Of a stretch of 64,000 nucleotides of DNA, positions 16,690 to 23,883 are shown one piece after another. Location: the NCBI RefSeq assembly GCF_014170335.1, contig NZ_LZZS01000004.1, positions 620,001 through 684,000 on the forward strand, written 5' to 3'. Position 1 is the first letter of the stretch. Every line of letters starts with the position of its first letter. The translations under genes and the position numbers were made by a program. This DNA is from Achromobacter sp. UMC46. Its GTDB lineage: Bacteria > Pseudomonadota > Gammaproteobacteria > Burkholderiales > Burkholderiaceae_B. The notes beneath the pieces were generated by a model. It saw nothing but the letters and a program-made list of their open reading frames with translations, was not told where the DNA came from and ran no database searches.

Positions 16690-17166
16690 TTAGCGCTCCG
16701 CGCGTTGACCGCAGGCGTCCGGGCAGGAGCGGGTGGAGGCGCCAGCCGCCGGGTTGGCGGCGATGTAGTCCATCATCGCGTCCAGTTGGTCCGCAGTGGG
16801 ATAGGCCAGTTGGGGAAGGCTCAGATGCTCCATGGCGGCGGTCATCTTGATGACTCCAGCGCCGGTCGCGTCGGTAAGGACTTCGCGCAGGGTGACGTAC
16901 CGAACCGCATTGGCGGGGTCCACTTGGGCGCGAAGTGCCGCGTTGTGGCGCTCGATGCGCCGGCCTTCGTCCAGGCCGTCTGCGAAACCCTCCTGACGGT
17001 CGGCGGTATTGCCGGTACGGGCCACCGTTTCGTCGGCGGCATTCAGGGCGTCCCTGTAGCGCTGGCGGTCTTCCGGGGTCATACGGGAGGCCATATCAGC
17101 CAGGAGTCGGTCGCAAAGGGCCGATAGCTGTTCATCGGGTTGGTCCATCTGAGCGGGGGTGGTCAT
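16690..17166 (-). CDS. Hypothetical phage early protein
   Basis: 158 residues, helical, acidic N-terminus (LSALCDRLLADMASRMTPEDR) and a C-terminal Cys pair (RSCPDACGQ). The start overlaps the end of the ParB-like gene by four bases, which suggests coupled translation. Not recognised. Confidence 0.65.
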   Translation of the reverse strand: MTTPAQMDQPDEQLSALCDRLLADMASRMTPEDRQRYRDALNAADETVARTGNTADRQEGFADGLDEGRRIERHNAALRAQVDPANAVRYVTLREVLTDATGAGVIKMTAAMEHLSLPQLAYPTADQLDAMMDYIAANPAAGASTRSCPDACGQRAER

Positions 17167-17963
17167 GCTGTCGCTTCCTGTTCGGGTTCAACACCAAGCA
17201 CCCAGCGCAGGGCCGAGGCATAGTCGCCCTGGGCCTGTTCAAGTGCCTTTTGGATTTGAGTTCGGGATTTCAGCTTGGGGGCGGTGCCCATGATTTCCGC
17301 CTGGCGCCGGGACCGCTGATGCGGCTTGACGTCTTTGCCGGCGTCAACAAGCTGGGCCACCTTCGCGCGCTGCTCGGCGGGGGCCAGTTTCGCCAGGGCC
17401 TTGGCATGCGTCAGGGTGACTTGCCCTGCCTCGACGGCGTCCTGCACGACCTTGGGGCAGTCCAGCAGGGCCAGTGTGTCGCGGACTGTGATAACCGAGC
17501 AGTTGTAGATGACGGCTATCTGGTCTTCCCCGCGACCGAGGGCCACATGGCGGCGCATTTTTTCGGCGCGGCCCAGCGGTGTATCGGCGGTGCGGGCTTC
17601 GTTCTCGCTGACAATCGCGTCCAGGGCATCCTGTCGCTTCCCTGCATACACGACGCCGGGGATTAGCCGCTCGGCCACCCCGCGTTCGCGGCGCCGCTTG
17701 TTGGCGAGAATGGCGGCTTTGACCCGCTGTCGTCCGAAGACGACTTCGGTTTCGCCGGTCTCGGGGTTCTTGGATACCCCGATGGGTTCCAGGACGCCCT
17801 GATAGTCGATGTTGCGGGCCATCGCTTCGTCCACGGGCAGGTGCACCCGGGGGTCATAGAGCGGGCTGGCTTCGTCGGTCACGAGGACCAGCTTGGCCGG
17901 ATCGAAGTTCAGCAGGTTGCTTTGGCCGTCCGCGCCATAAACGTCTTTGGATTTTTTTGCCAT
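17163..17963 (-). CDS. ParB/RepB/Spo0J-like protein
   Basis: 266 residues. The N-terminal ParB/Srx-like domain has DYQGVLEPIGVSKN and VVFGRQRVKAAILANKRR, matching the GxRR/H nucleotide-binding region. A helix-turn-helix follows (EDQIAVIYNCSVITVRDTLAL) and then LTHAKALAKL. No ParA partner is encoded nearby, so plasmid-style partition is unlikely. A stand-alone DNA-binding role in replication, packaging or gene control is more plausible. It sits between rdgC and small early genes. Confidence 0.85.
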   Translation of the reverse strand: MAKKSKDVYGADGQSNLLNFDPAKLVLVTDEASPLYDPRVHLPVDEAMARNIDYQGVLEPIGVSKNPETGETEVVFGRQRVKAAILANKRRRERGVAERLIPGVVYAGKRQDALDAIVSENEARTADTPLGRAEKMRRHVALGRGEDQIAVIYNCSVITVRDTLALLDCPKVVQDAVEAGQVTLTHAKALAKLAPAEQRAKVAQLVDAGKDVKPHQRSRRQAEIMGTAPKLKSRTQIQKALEQAQGDYASALRWVLGVEPEQEATA

Positions 17964-17978
17964 TTCGGTTCCAGGTGT

Positions 17979-18878
17979 TCAGATGCGCTTTTCGCCGCCC
18001 AGGGCGTGGACCATTTCGGCCATGAGCTTTGCCAGTTCGCCGGTCATGAGGGTCATGTCCGAATCGAATTTCTCGGTATCGTTGGAGGCGGTGGTGTCGT
18101 TGCCTTCCTTCAGCACGTCCAGGGGTGACACGCGCTTGATATCGAGGCCTTCGGTCAGGACGAACGAAACCCGGTCAGCCCATGTGAGCGCAAGGCGGGT
18201 GCATTGCTTGCCGGACTGGATGTGCCGGCGGGCGTCTTCGGCGTCAATGGAGTGCTTCACGTACCGAATGGCCGCGCCGCTTTCACCGGACGAGCGCAAT
18301 TCGGTGTCCTGATCGATGGTGAAGTTGGAGGGGGCCTCGTCTTCGGCTAGCCAGCCCGTCATGGCGCTGGCCGGCGATTGCGTGACGTAGAGATTTTCCA
18401 GCGGGAACGGGTCGATGCACTTCGCCAGGATGCCAATCACCTCATCGGCCCTGCCGGAGGCGGCAGCGTCGATCACAAGCCAACGATTCAGCGGGTCGAT
18501 CCAGACGCGGGTATCGCGGTAGATGCTGAAGGCGCGGGGCAGGAGTTCGTCGGTGACGCGCTCCTTGATTTCCTTCATCTGCTTGCGGCCCGGCCTGTAG
18601 CCTTGCTGCTCTTCGATTTCCTCGGCGCGGGCCTTGGCGACCTGGTTGACGACCGAAGCGGGCAGCAGCTTCTTTTCGGCGCGCAAGGACAGCAGGATTT
18701 GGCCGTTGACCACGTGAGCCAGACCGCCATTCGCACGGGGCGGAACCCACCCGATGGACTGCATTTCCAGATTGTTGCCGGGCTGGAATGCCTGGCGCGC
18801 CAGGGCGGCTTCCAGGTCATCGCCGAACAACGACCAGGCGGCGGACAGGCGGTAGATCTTGAGATTTCTAAACCACAT
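17979..18878 (-). CDS. rdgC: Recombination-associated protein RdgC
   Basis: 299 residues, close to the usual length. The start [11 protein letters not shown], the segment GWVPPR and the C-terminal [18 protein letters not shown] are characteristic. RdgC forms a ring-shaped dimer on double-stranded DNA and restrains RecA. A phage copy may steer recombination during replication or blunt the host RecA response. It leads the part of the leftward operon that includes the ParB-like gene (15-base gap). Confidence 0.93.
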   Translation of the reverse strand: MWFRNLKIYRLSAAWSLFGDDLEAALARQAFQPGNNLEMQSIGWVPPRANGGLAHVVNGQILLSLRAEKKLLPASVVNQVAKARAEEIEEQQGYRPGRKQMKEIKERVTDELLPRAFSIYRDTRVWIDPLNRWLVIDAAASGRADEVIGILAKCIDPFPLENLYVTQSPASAMTGWLAEDEAPSNFTIDQDTELRSSGESGAAIRYVKHSIDAEDARRHIQSGKQCTRLALTWADRVSFVLTEGLDIKRVSPLDVLKEGNDTTASNDTEKFDSDMTLMTGELAKLMAEMVHALGGEKRI

Positions 18879-18890
18879 GGGGAACTCCGG

Positions 18891-19037
18891 TTAAATTGGT
18901 TTTTGCGCGCGTCGGGGCTTCTTGGGGGCGCGGGTTTTCACTTGCCTGACCTCAGAGGCAGGAATGCGGCGGCGGGGTAGCGGAATCGGCGGCCACCATC
19001 CAGCGCGGTCTCGCACGATGAATTCAATGCCGTTCAA
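18891..19037 (-). CDS. Small basic hypothetical protein
   Basis: 48 residues if translation starts at the TTG at 19037, which overlaps the TGA of the upstream membrane protein. The frame stays open to 19121, so the start is uncertain. The C-terminus is strongly basic (RRRIPASEVRQVKTRAPKKP), so it may bind nucleic acid. It lies 12 bases upstream of rdgC. Moderate evidence only: compact spacing and a clean frame. Confidence 0.45.
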   Translation of the reverse strand: MNGIEFIVRDRAGWWPPIPLPRRRIPASEVRQVKTRAPKKPRRAQKPI

Positions 19038-19270
19038 ATCGCGAAGCTCAGCAACCAGCTGAGAAGTTGGCGGCCAAAGAGGAAGAACGCCGCGAAGGCG
19101 ATGCCAGCGAACCACGCCCAAACGCGAGGGATATCGGCGTCCTTACTCCAGTTGCCTTTGCCTGCGTGGTCACGGGGAGCGATGAGGTCTGCGGCTTTGC
19201 GGGCCACCTGGGCGACGGACGGCAGAATGCGGCGGCGCGCAGCCGGCGCGGATGCAGTAATTGCGTTCAT
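19034..19270 (-). CDS. Small membrane protein
   Basis: 78 residues from ATG 19270 (GGAAAG upstream). A basic N-terminus is followed by one C-terminal membrane segment, VWAWFAGIAFAAFFLFG, and a short hydrophobic tail. The start overlaps the stop of the 42-aa gene (ATGA). Function unknown. Confidence 0.65.
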   Translation of the reverse strand: MNAITASAPAARRRILPSVAQVARKAADLIAPRDHAGKGNWSKDADIPRVWAWFAGIAFAAFFLFGRQLLSWLLSFAI

Positions 19271-19395
19271 GATGCTTTCCAGGGATCGGCCGCGACATAG
19301 CGGCGGTTGAGGTATTCGCAGGCGGGGACCAGCACCACCGCCGCCAGGGCAAGCAGGGCCAGACCCCACCAGATGGCGGGGATGGTTGAGGGCAT
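19267..19395 (-). CDS. Very small single-span membrane protein
   Basis: 42 residues (MPSTIPAIWWGLALLALAAV..., ending ADPWKAS). One membrane span at about residues 6-26, then a short polar tail. The stop overlaps the next ATG (ATGA), good evidence that it is translated as part of the operon, although no Shine-Dalgarno is visible. It resembles other phage mini-membrane proteins only in general form. Confidence 0.6.
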   Translation of the reverse strand: MPSTIPAIWWGLALLALAAVVLVPACEYLNRRYVAADPWKAS

Positions 19396-19546
19396 GGGGA
19401 TGTGCGCGAACGCGCGGTGATGGGCTTTGGAGAGCGGGCCAGTAGCCCGGTTCTTTCCCTGAAAGTCACTTTCTGCGCCGGTGACGATGCGGCGCTGACC
19501 CGCTCTCCGAAGCCGCCCCGGTGAGGCGGGGCAGGCGGGATACTGC

Positions 19547-19726
19547 TTACTGCACCAGCAGGCCCTGGAACTTGCCCAGGCCGCAGGTCAGCTTCTTCTT
19601 GCCGACCAAGTGTTCGACGGTGAAGCCGCGGCTGCGCGGCTTGACGGCGGTGACGACGGCCTCGACGGGCGGCTTGCCCTTGGGGCCTTGCAGTTTGTAG
19701 GTGGTGCCGACGGTGATTTCGGACAT
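19547..19726 (-). CDS. Small basic hypothetical protein
   Basis: 59 residues beginning MSEITVGTTYKLQGPKGKPP, with a Gly/Lys-rich C-terminus (HLVGKKKLTCGLGKF). GAGAG lies four bases upstream of the ATG. It looks like a small beta-rich nucleic-acid-binding protein (KOW/SH3-like size), but this is inference. It is encoded in the leftward operon between the 24-aa and 42-aa genes. Confidence 0.6.
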   Translation of the reverse strand: MSEITVGTTYKLQGPKGKPPVEAVVTAVKPRSRGFTVEHLVGKKKLTCGLGKFQGLLVQ

Positions 19727-19808
19727 GGTTCTCTCATTGGGATAACGCCGGCCGGGCGTTGCGGTCTTGCGGATTTCGTGGTCTTTCGGGCATGCAGGCC
19801 GGGGGGTG

Positions 19809-19883
19809 CTACTTGCTGATGCTGCTGCCGAAGTTGAAGGCGTCGATGAGTTCTTCGATGAAACGGATGATCATGGCGACCAT
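19809..19883 (-). CDS. Candidate 24-residue amphipathic peptide
   Basis: MVAMIIRFIEELIDAFNFGS then four residues. GGAG stands seven bases upstream of the ATG, a stronger signal than most genes nearby. Hydrophobic and acidic residues alternate with helical periodicity, so it could sit on a membrane or bind a partner. Very short, hence low certainty. Confidence 0.4.
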   Translation of the reverse strand: MVAMIIRFIEELIDAFNFGSSISK

Positions 19884-20038
19884 GGGTAACTCCGTTGGTG
19901 GGGGTGGGGAATGGTTGATGGCGCCGGAAGCGATCCGGCTTGTGGCTTCTGCAGGTGGAGAGAATCACGCCTTGCAATCCAGGCCACGCCCGCCTTGCGT
20001 GGGGCGCCCATCGCCTGGGCGGTACTGCTTGCCATCAT

Positions 20039-20160
20039 CGGAGCGGACTGGATTCGAACCAGTGCCGACTGCCGCCGTTCGGATGTGTCTGGGGCGCGAC
20101 CCCTTGGCATTGCCGACCTCCCCATGCGCGGGGCGCTCTGTCCTCTGAGCTACCGCTCCG
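20039..20160 (-). pseudogene. tRNA-like relic with a 48-bp insertion
   Basis: The minus strand has a 7-bp acceptor stem (GGAGCGG with CCGCTCC), a D-arm GCTCAGAGGACAGAGC and a perfect T-arm ACTGG-TTCGAAT-CCAGT. Between D- and T-arms there are 71 bases instead of about 23. A 7-bp direct repeat, GTCGGCA on the minus strand (20063-20069 and 20111-20117), bounds a 48-base excess. Removing it gives a tRNA of normal length, with CAT at the anticodon position but no U33 and a mismatched anticodon stem. Probably not an active tRNA. Confidence 0.6.
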
Positions 20161-20311
20161 ATGGTGGCCCTGCGCGCTTACCCGGCGCAGGTCAGGTACT
20201 TCCGTCTTTGCGTGTGGTGCCGTCTCCTGGCGTACAGAGGGTGGGTTCTCCTCCAGCCATCGGGCAACTTTTGACCCATGCCGATATCACCCGGCTCCTG
20301 TGCCCGTGAAC

Positions 20312-20629
20312 TCAGGGATTGCACTGCGGTGCGTTTACATTGGTGCCTCCTTCGAGGTTGCCGTCATAGTCATTTCCTCGGATGGGGAGTGCTACGCCGT
20401 GGGCACTGCTCCCGTTCGTGAATTGCATGTGCAGGCCGGCGCAAAGCGGGCAGGTGGATAGCATGCCCCACGATTCGCCGTCCGGTGCTGCTTGTGTTTC
20501 GATCACGCCGCCGCAGTCTGGGCATTCGTAATTCGTTATCTCGTTGCCGCGAGCGCGGAGGTGGGCGATGTAGTCCTGGTGTGCCTGCTTCAGGCTCGTG
20601 GTCGTGGTTATGATCACGGTCACATTCAT
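20312..20629 (-). CDS. Small zinc-ribbon phage protein
   Basis: 105 residues from ATG 20629 with GAGGAAATGA upstream. A CPDC and CPLC pair (NYECPDCGGVIET ... STCPLCAGLHMQ) form a probable zinc ribbon. The N-terminal part is helical (LKQAHQDYIAHLRARG). It may bind nucleic acid or protein. An in-frame extension upstream lacks a start signal. Confidence 0.7.
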   Translation of the reverse strand: MNVTVIITTTTSLKQAHQDYIAHLRARGNEITNYECPDCGGVIETQAAPDGESWGMLSTCPLCAGLHMQFTNGSSAHGVALPIRGNDYDGNLEGGTNVNAPQCNP

Positions 20630-20707
20630 TTCCTCAATATTGGGGTTCAGCCGTGGGAATGTGCGGGCGTACCTGCAGCCCCGCACGCGGGGCATGAGCC
20701 GGCTCTG

Positions 20708-21331
20708 TCAGAATCGGCAGGGCATCAGCACGCCGCTGCCACCAGCGAACTCGAAGCGCGCGGCCTCCACGGGATCAGTGCCGACGATGAGGCGGGCCGA
20801 TGGCAGGTCGCTGATGAGGCGCAGGTACCGTCGCTGATACCTGTACGTCTTGCCGTCGGCCTGCAGATCGACATACTGGGTGAACAGCTGTCCGACGCCG
20901 TCGCAGCAATCGCACTCCGTCGAATCGTCAGAGCCAGGGAGGGCCGGAGACGCATGTTGCCCGTGCCCCATGCACTCCTTGCAATCGTAGGTATGCGAGC
21001 CATGCTCAAACGACCCGCTGCCATCGCATTCGGTGCAAGTATCGACAAGGAGGCGACCGGATCCGCCGCATAGGCCACATGCGCGGCCCTGCTCCTCCGG
21101 TAGAACGATAGGCAGGTCAATATTGTGGCTTGCACTTTGTTCCAGATGCTTCTGGATTCGGCCGGCCATGGTGGGGGCCGCGGCGGGGAGTTCGGCGTCC
21201 GCTTGGGCCGTTAGCTTGATGGCAATGTGGCCATTGGTGGCGAACGAACTGCCATCTTCTTGCCAGGGGGCGTTCAAGTAGGGGCGCGGGTCGTCCTTTG
21301 CGCAGAAGCGTTTCAGGTCAATCATTTTCAT
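20708..21331 (-). CDS. DnaJ-type zinc-finger phage protein
   Basis: 207 residues. Four CxxCxGxG-like repeats at about residues 85-145 (CGLCGGSGR, CTECDGSGSF, CKECMGHGQ, CDCCDGVGQ) copy the DnaJ cysteine-rich zinc domain, without a J domain. The flanks resemble a small sliding-clamp-like or substrate-binding fold (FATNGHIAIKL at the N-terminus and ARFEFAGGSGVLMPCRF at the C-terminus). Similar proteins are common in early regions of phages. Role unknown; protein folding or nucleic acid binding is possible. Confidence 0.75.
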   Translation of the reverse strand: MKMIDLKRFCAKDDPRPYLNAPWQEDGSSFATNGHIAIKLTAQADAELPAAAPTMAGRIQKHLEQSASHNIDLPIVLPEEQGRACGLCGGSGRLLVDTCTECDGSGSFEHGSHTYDCKECMGHGQHASPALPGSDDSTECDCCDGVGQLFTQYVDLQADGKTYRYQRRYLRLISDLPSARLIVGTDPVEAARFEFAGGSGVLMPCRF

Positions 21332-21335
21332 TTCC

Positions 21336-21557
21336 TCAATGCTGGGACGGGCGGGCGGGCTTAGGGACGGGGACGAGCGTGCCGAAGTCGTCCATAACTG
21401 CGTTCGTTACCAACGGCGCGCCCCAGGTTTCGTCACTGACGCTTTCCCAGGCGCACCAGTAGCGGCGGTCGTAGTACCGGCGATTGCCGAAGACGCCGCC
21501 TGGCGTCTCGCCCACGTAGCAACCGCCTACGTGATCATGTGTCTCGATGATGGGCAT
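21336..21557 (-). CDS. Small hypothetical phage protein
   Basis: 73 residues, aromatic-rich (FGNRRYYDRRYWCAWESVSD). No known motif. It lies four bases upstream of the zinc-finger gene, consistent with one operon. Confidence 0.6.
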   Translation of the reverse strand: MPIIETHDHVGGCYVGETPGGVFGNRRYYDRRYWCAWESVSDETWGAPLVTNAVMDDFGTLVPVPKPARPSQH

Positions 21558-21587
21558 GGTGAATCTCGCGGTGCGGGCAGTGAAGTA

Positions 21588-21797
21588 TCAGCAGCCTTCG
21601 CCGATGATTTGAGCGGCACGCACGCGCACAACCGTGATGAAGCTCTCGGCGTGGCGGGCGCGGTCTTGGTCGCGATGTGCGTTCCCTTGTGCGAGGCGCA
21701 TCAACAGAACCGTTTTTAAGAAGGCTATGGCGGAGGCTGGAATTGCGCGGGATGCGGCCCATCTGTCGAGTTGGGCTACTGCTGTTGTGCTGTTCAT
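21588..21797 (-). CDS. First gene of the leftward early operon, hypothetical
   Basis: 69 residues from ATG 21797, with AGAGAGG upstream. Helical, basic C-terminus (AHRDQDRARHAESFITVVRV). Being first after P_L and the boxA leader, it occupies the place of an N- or kil-type regulator in lambdoid phages, but nothing in the sequence identifies such a role. Confidence 0.6.
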   Translation of the reverse strand: MNSTTAVAQLDRWAASRAIPASAIAFLKTVLLMRLAQGNAHRDQDRARHAESFITVVRVRAAQIIGEGC

Positions 21798-22074
21798 CTG
21801 GATCCTCTCTTGCCCTAAATGGGCAGTTGGTTTCGGTAAGCGCTGACCCGCAGCGCTGGCCGAAGCCCGCTTTTCAGCGGAATCGGATTTCATGCCGGGG
21901 TTATCGTCGCCACGCCCGGCTGGGCGTTGCTTGGCTGTCGAAGCCCAAGCACACAGGGTCCGGGGGCGCGCTGGCGCTTGGCTGTCCTGTTTCGCCCTTC
22001 CTCCCTCGCGGGGGCGGGCGGCCTAAGTTGTTAAAGAGCGGCGCTTCGTGTTTGTCACCCGAAGCATGCGTGCA
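21798..22074 (-). promoter_or_regulatory. Leader of the P_L transcript with boxA at 22028-22040
   Basis: About 270 untranslated bases. About 28-40 bases after the expected start point the minus strand reads CGCTCTTTAACAA, matching the boxA antitermination element of rRNA operons and lambdoid nut sites. No clear boxB hairpin was seen. The rest is GC-rich with no obvious gene. NusB/S10-dependent antitermination of the 10-kb operon is inferred. Confidence 0.65.
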
Positions 22075-22102
22075 GTATTACCGAATTGGTAATAGCAGTC
22101 AA
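22075..22102 (-). promoter_or_regulatory. P_L early leftward promoter
   Basis: On the minus strand TTGACT (22102-22097) and TAATAC (22080-22075) are 16 bases apart. Operator O_L1 lies in the spacer, so a bound repressor would block polymerase directly. Confidence 0.75.
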
Positions 22103-22149
22103 ACCAAAAAGGTAACTTTTCCATTGCATTTGTTTACCGATTGGGTAAT
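22077..22149. promoter_or_regulatory. O_L: three 17-bp CI/Cro operators
   Basis: O_L1 is ATTACC-GAATT-GGTAAT (22077-22093), O_L2 CAAACC-AAAAA-GGTAAC (22100-22116) and O_L3 TTTACC-GATTG-GGTAAT (22133-22149). All have 6-base arms and a 5-base spacer. The middle site is the degenerate one, as in O_R. Confidence 0.85.
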
Positions 22150-22200
22150 TTTGATAGTCGCGGCTGCGCAACACCGACTTGCGGCGGGTAGGCCGGGACG

Positions 22201-22225
22201 AAAAAAAGCCGCCCGGTGGGCGGCT
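22201..22225 (-). terminator. Terminator of the cI transcript
   Basis: On the minus strand AGCCGCCC and GGGCGGCT pair around three bases, followed by seven Ts. It lies just after the cI stop and before O_L, separating cI from P_L. Confidence 0.88.
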
Positions 22226-22243
22226 GATTGCTTGGTAGACGCT

Positions 22244-23320
22244 TTAAAGCAAGCGCTGATCGACCCCGTTTCGCAGGTCGTATGGCGACCAGAGGATCCG
22301 GCCGACAATGCGCACATCGCGACCATCTTCCTTTTCCAAGGGGAACGGCGGATAGGCGGGGTTCAGTGATTTGGCAAGCCAAGTGCCGTCCCGTTCGCGC
22401 GATAGGCACTTCACGATCATCTTGCCGCCATGGTTGATGGCATAGACCGTGCGCGGATCGATCAGACGGGCGTCTGCCACCGTCTCTTCATAAAAAAGCA
22501 TTGGACCTTCGTTACGGATAACCGGCTCCATGCTATCGCCGTCCGCATACACAATCTTCATGCGCTCGATGGGAAGCTTGAACGATTCCAAGAATGACCG
22601 GCGCAAAAGGATTTCCCCGATAGCGGTCTCTTCATAGTTCTCGATCCCCAGCCTCCCAGCGGCAAGCCTGACATCCAGCTCGGGGACCGAAAGGAATTCT
22701 TGGTCATTGGCGGAATAGCCAGCGCGCGGCACATGGCCGACGTTCGCGGCATGGCTGATGCGCAAGGATTGGATTGTTCCCTCTGTTTGCTTAGTCGTAG
22801 CGCCACCTTCCCAGGGGGCGATAGGCAGGCCGCCAATGGGCATTGGAAACTCGTCGGCGCCGTCATCCGCGTACAGGCCGACGCGCGGTGCGCGTAGAGG
22901 AGTTGCTCCGACCGGCCGGGCTGGCGCTGTCACAGTGATACCTAGGTTCAGTTGGGCAATTGCCAAAGCCATAGCCCCTTCCAGCGCGCTCAACTGTCCA
23001 GCGGGCAAGGCGCGCACGGCTGCCTCTGCTATCGAGGGGAAGGGCCAAGGGCGAGCATAGCCCTGCACATTTGCACGGTCGTCGTGAGCCGGCGTGTGGT
23101 CGGCGTCCATCCAGTTACTCGGAAGCCCGAAAGCTTCCTCCATCTTGCGCGCGGCTCGGTCGCCAATGTCCTTCTTGCCCGTAGCGTAGCGGCTCACGAG
23201 GGAAGGCGTGGAGTACTCAAGGCGCGTGGCGGCCTCGGTCTGATTGCCGGAGCATTTTTCCTCGATGGCGCGAGCGAAGTTCGCCCGGCGGATTTCTTTG
23301 ATGGACTTCATGGTGGTCAT
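22244..23320 (-). CDS. cI: CI-type phage repressor with LexA-like (S24) peptidase domain
   Basis: 358 residues. The N-terminus is an HTH (NQTEAATRLEYSTPSLVSRYATG). The C-terminal S24 domain has the nucleophile Ser in YADGDSMEPVIRNEG and the Lys in INHGGKMIVKCL. An Ala-Gly pair in VRLAAGRLG is a candidate self-cleavage site. It should hold the lysogenic state at O_L and O_R and be inactivated after DNA damage. I chose ATG 23320 (MTTMKSIKE); ATG 23311 is also possible. From P_RM the leader would be only about nine bases. A terminator follows. Confidence 0.93.
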   Translation of the reverse strand: MTTMKSIKEIRRANFARAIEEKCSGNQTEAATRLEYSTPSLVSRYATGKKDIGDRAARKMEEAFGLPSNWMDADHTPAHDDRANVQGYARPWPFPSIAEAAVRALPAGQLSALEGAMALAIAQLNLGITVTAPARPVGATPLRAPRVGLYADDGADEFPMPIGGLPIAPWEGGATTKQTEGTIQSLRISHAANVGHVPRAGYSANDQEFLSVPELDVRLAAGRLGIENYEETAIGEILLRRSFLESFKLPIERMKIVYADGDSMEPVIRNEGPMLFYEETVADARLIDPRTVYAINHGGKMIVKCLSRERDGTWLAKSLNPAYPPFPLEKEDGRDVRIVGRILWSPYDLRNGVDQRLL

Positions 23321-23330
23321 TGGACCCGCG

Positions 23331-23397
23331 TTTACCTTATAGGTAAATAAACCAAATGGGTAACTTCTTTCGGTTGATCTATTACCAAAAAGGTAAT
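23331..23397. promoter_or_regulatory. O_R: three 17-bp CI/Cro operators
   Basis: O_R3 is TTTACC-TTATA-GGTAAA (23331-23347), covering the P_RM -10. O_R2 is TAAACC-AAATG-GGTAAC (23348-23364). O_R1 is ATTACC-AAAAA-GGTAAT (23381-23397), inside the P_R spacer. Names follow the lambda logic and are inferred from position. Confidence 0.87.
23336..23363 (-). promoter_or_regulatory. P_RM, repressor maintenance promoter
   Basis: On the minus strand TTACCC (23363-23358) and TATAAG (23341-23336) are 16 bases apart. The -10 lies within O_R3, so occupancy of that site would shut off cI, as in lambda. Confidence 0.6.
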
Positions 23398-23402
23398 AGC
23401 AT
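23374..23402 (+). promoter_or_regulatory. P_R early rightward promoter
   Basis: TTGATC (23374-23379) and TAGCAT (23397-23402) are separated by 17 bases containing O_R1. The expected start point falls within a base or two of the cro ATG at 23411. Confidence 0.65.
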
Positions 23403-23410
23403 CTTGCGTC

Positions 23411-23710
23411 ATGAACATCGCCAAACCCAAACCGAGCTTTAAGGCCTTCTACCTCGCCCTTTCGTCTGACGACAGGGCGAAGTTCGCTAAGCGGGCCTGC
23501 ACGACCGTCGCGTACATCGAAACGCACCTTCTGTACGCCCGCAAGGTGCCTCGAAAGGGAACGATGGATGCGTTGTGGCAAGCCAGCCAGGATTTTGGCG
23601 CTCCTTTCGATCACGGAGAGTTGCTCGGGTTTTTCTACGGCGGCCCGACGCCGCAGCAGCCGACCTCTCCCCATTCAACTAAGACCCTTACGGAGAGCGC
23701 CGATGGATAG
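23411..23710 (+). CDS. Cro-like regulator
   Basis: 99 residues, divergent from cI across O_R. The segment FKAFYLALSSDDRAKFAKRACTTVAYIETHLLYARKVPR (about residues 10-48) fits a small HTH protein of the YdaS/Cro kind. The C-terminus is Pro/Thr-rich and likely unstructured. It should compete with CI for the 17-bp operators. No Shine-Dalgarno precedes the ATG, and P_R places the start point almost at the ATG, so the message is probably leaderless. Confidence 0.8.
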   Translation: MNIAKPKPSFKAFYLALSSDDRAKFAKRACTTVAYIETHLLYARKVPRKGTMDALWQASQDFGAPFDHGELLGFFYGGPTPQQPTSPHSTKTLTESADG

Positions 23711-23801
23711 CGCGAATTCGCCGGCAGTGCCGGCAGACCAGACAGCCCAAGTGCCGGCGAAGTCCGAAGACAAGGTCCAGATTGGGCCGCTGGACGTCTG
23801 A
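23703..23801 (+). CDS. Small acidic hypothetical protein
   Basis: 32 residues (MDSANSPAVPADQTAQVPAK then SEDKVQIGPLDV). The ATG overlaps the cro stop, suggesting coupled translation. No domain. It may be a short phage peptide or noise. Confidence 0.4.
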   Translation: MDSANSPAVPADQTAQVPAKSEDKVQIGPLDV

Positions 23802-23883
23802 AGGTCGTTTTCCATGCTTCACATCTTAGGGGCGGCAGAACACCGCCGAAACCCTGATATTTCTCGATTCCAAGGTATGCCCG

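Noticed and set aside
17163-17963. Plasmid-type partition system
   Set aside because: Only a ParB-like gene is present, with no ParA or parS-like repeat cluster seen, and the element has an integrase and att sites.
19871-20125. Minus-strand frame spanning the tRNA-like element
   Set aside because: It reads through the tRNA arms, has a poor start context and overlaps the better-supported 24-aa peptide.
20039-20160. Functional phage tRNA in the early operon
   Set aside because: The anticodon stem does not pair, U33 is missing and the molecule would be about 120 bases; listed as a relic.
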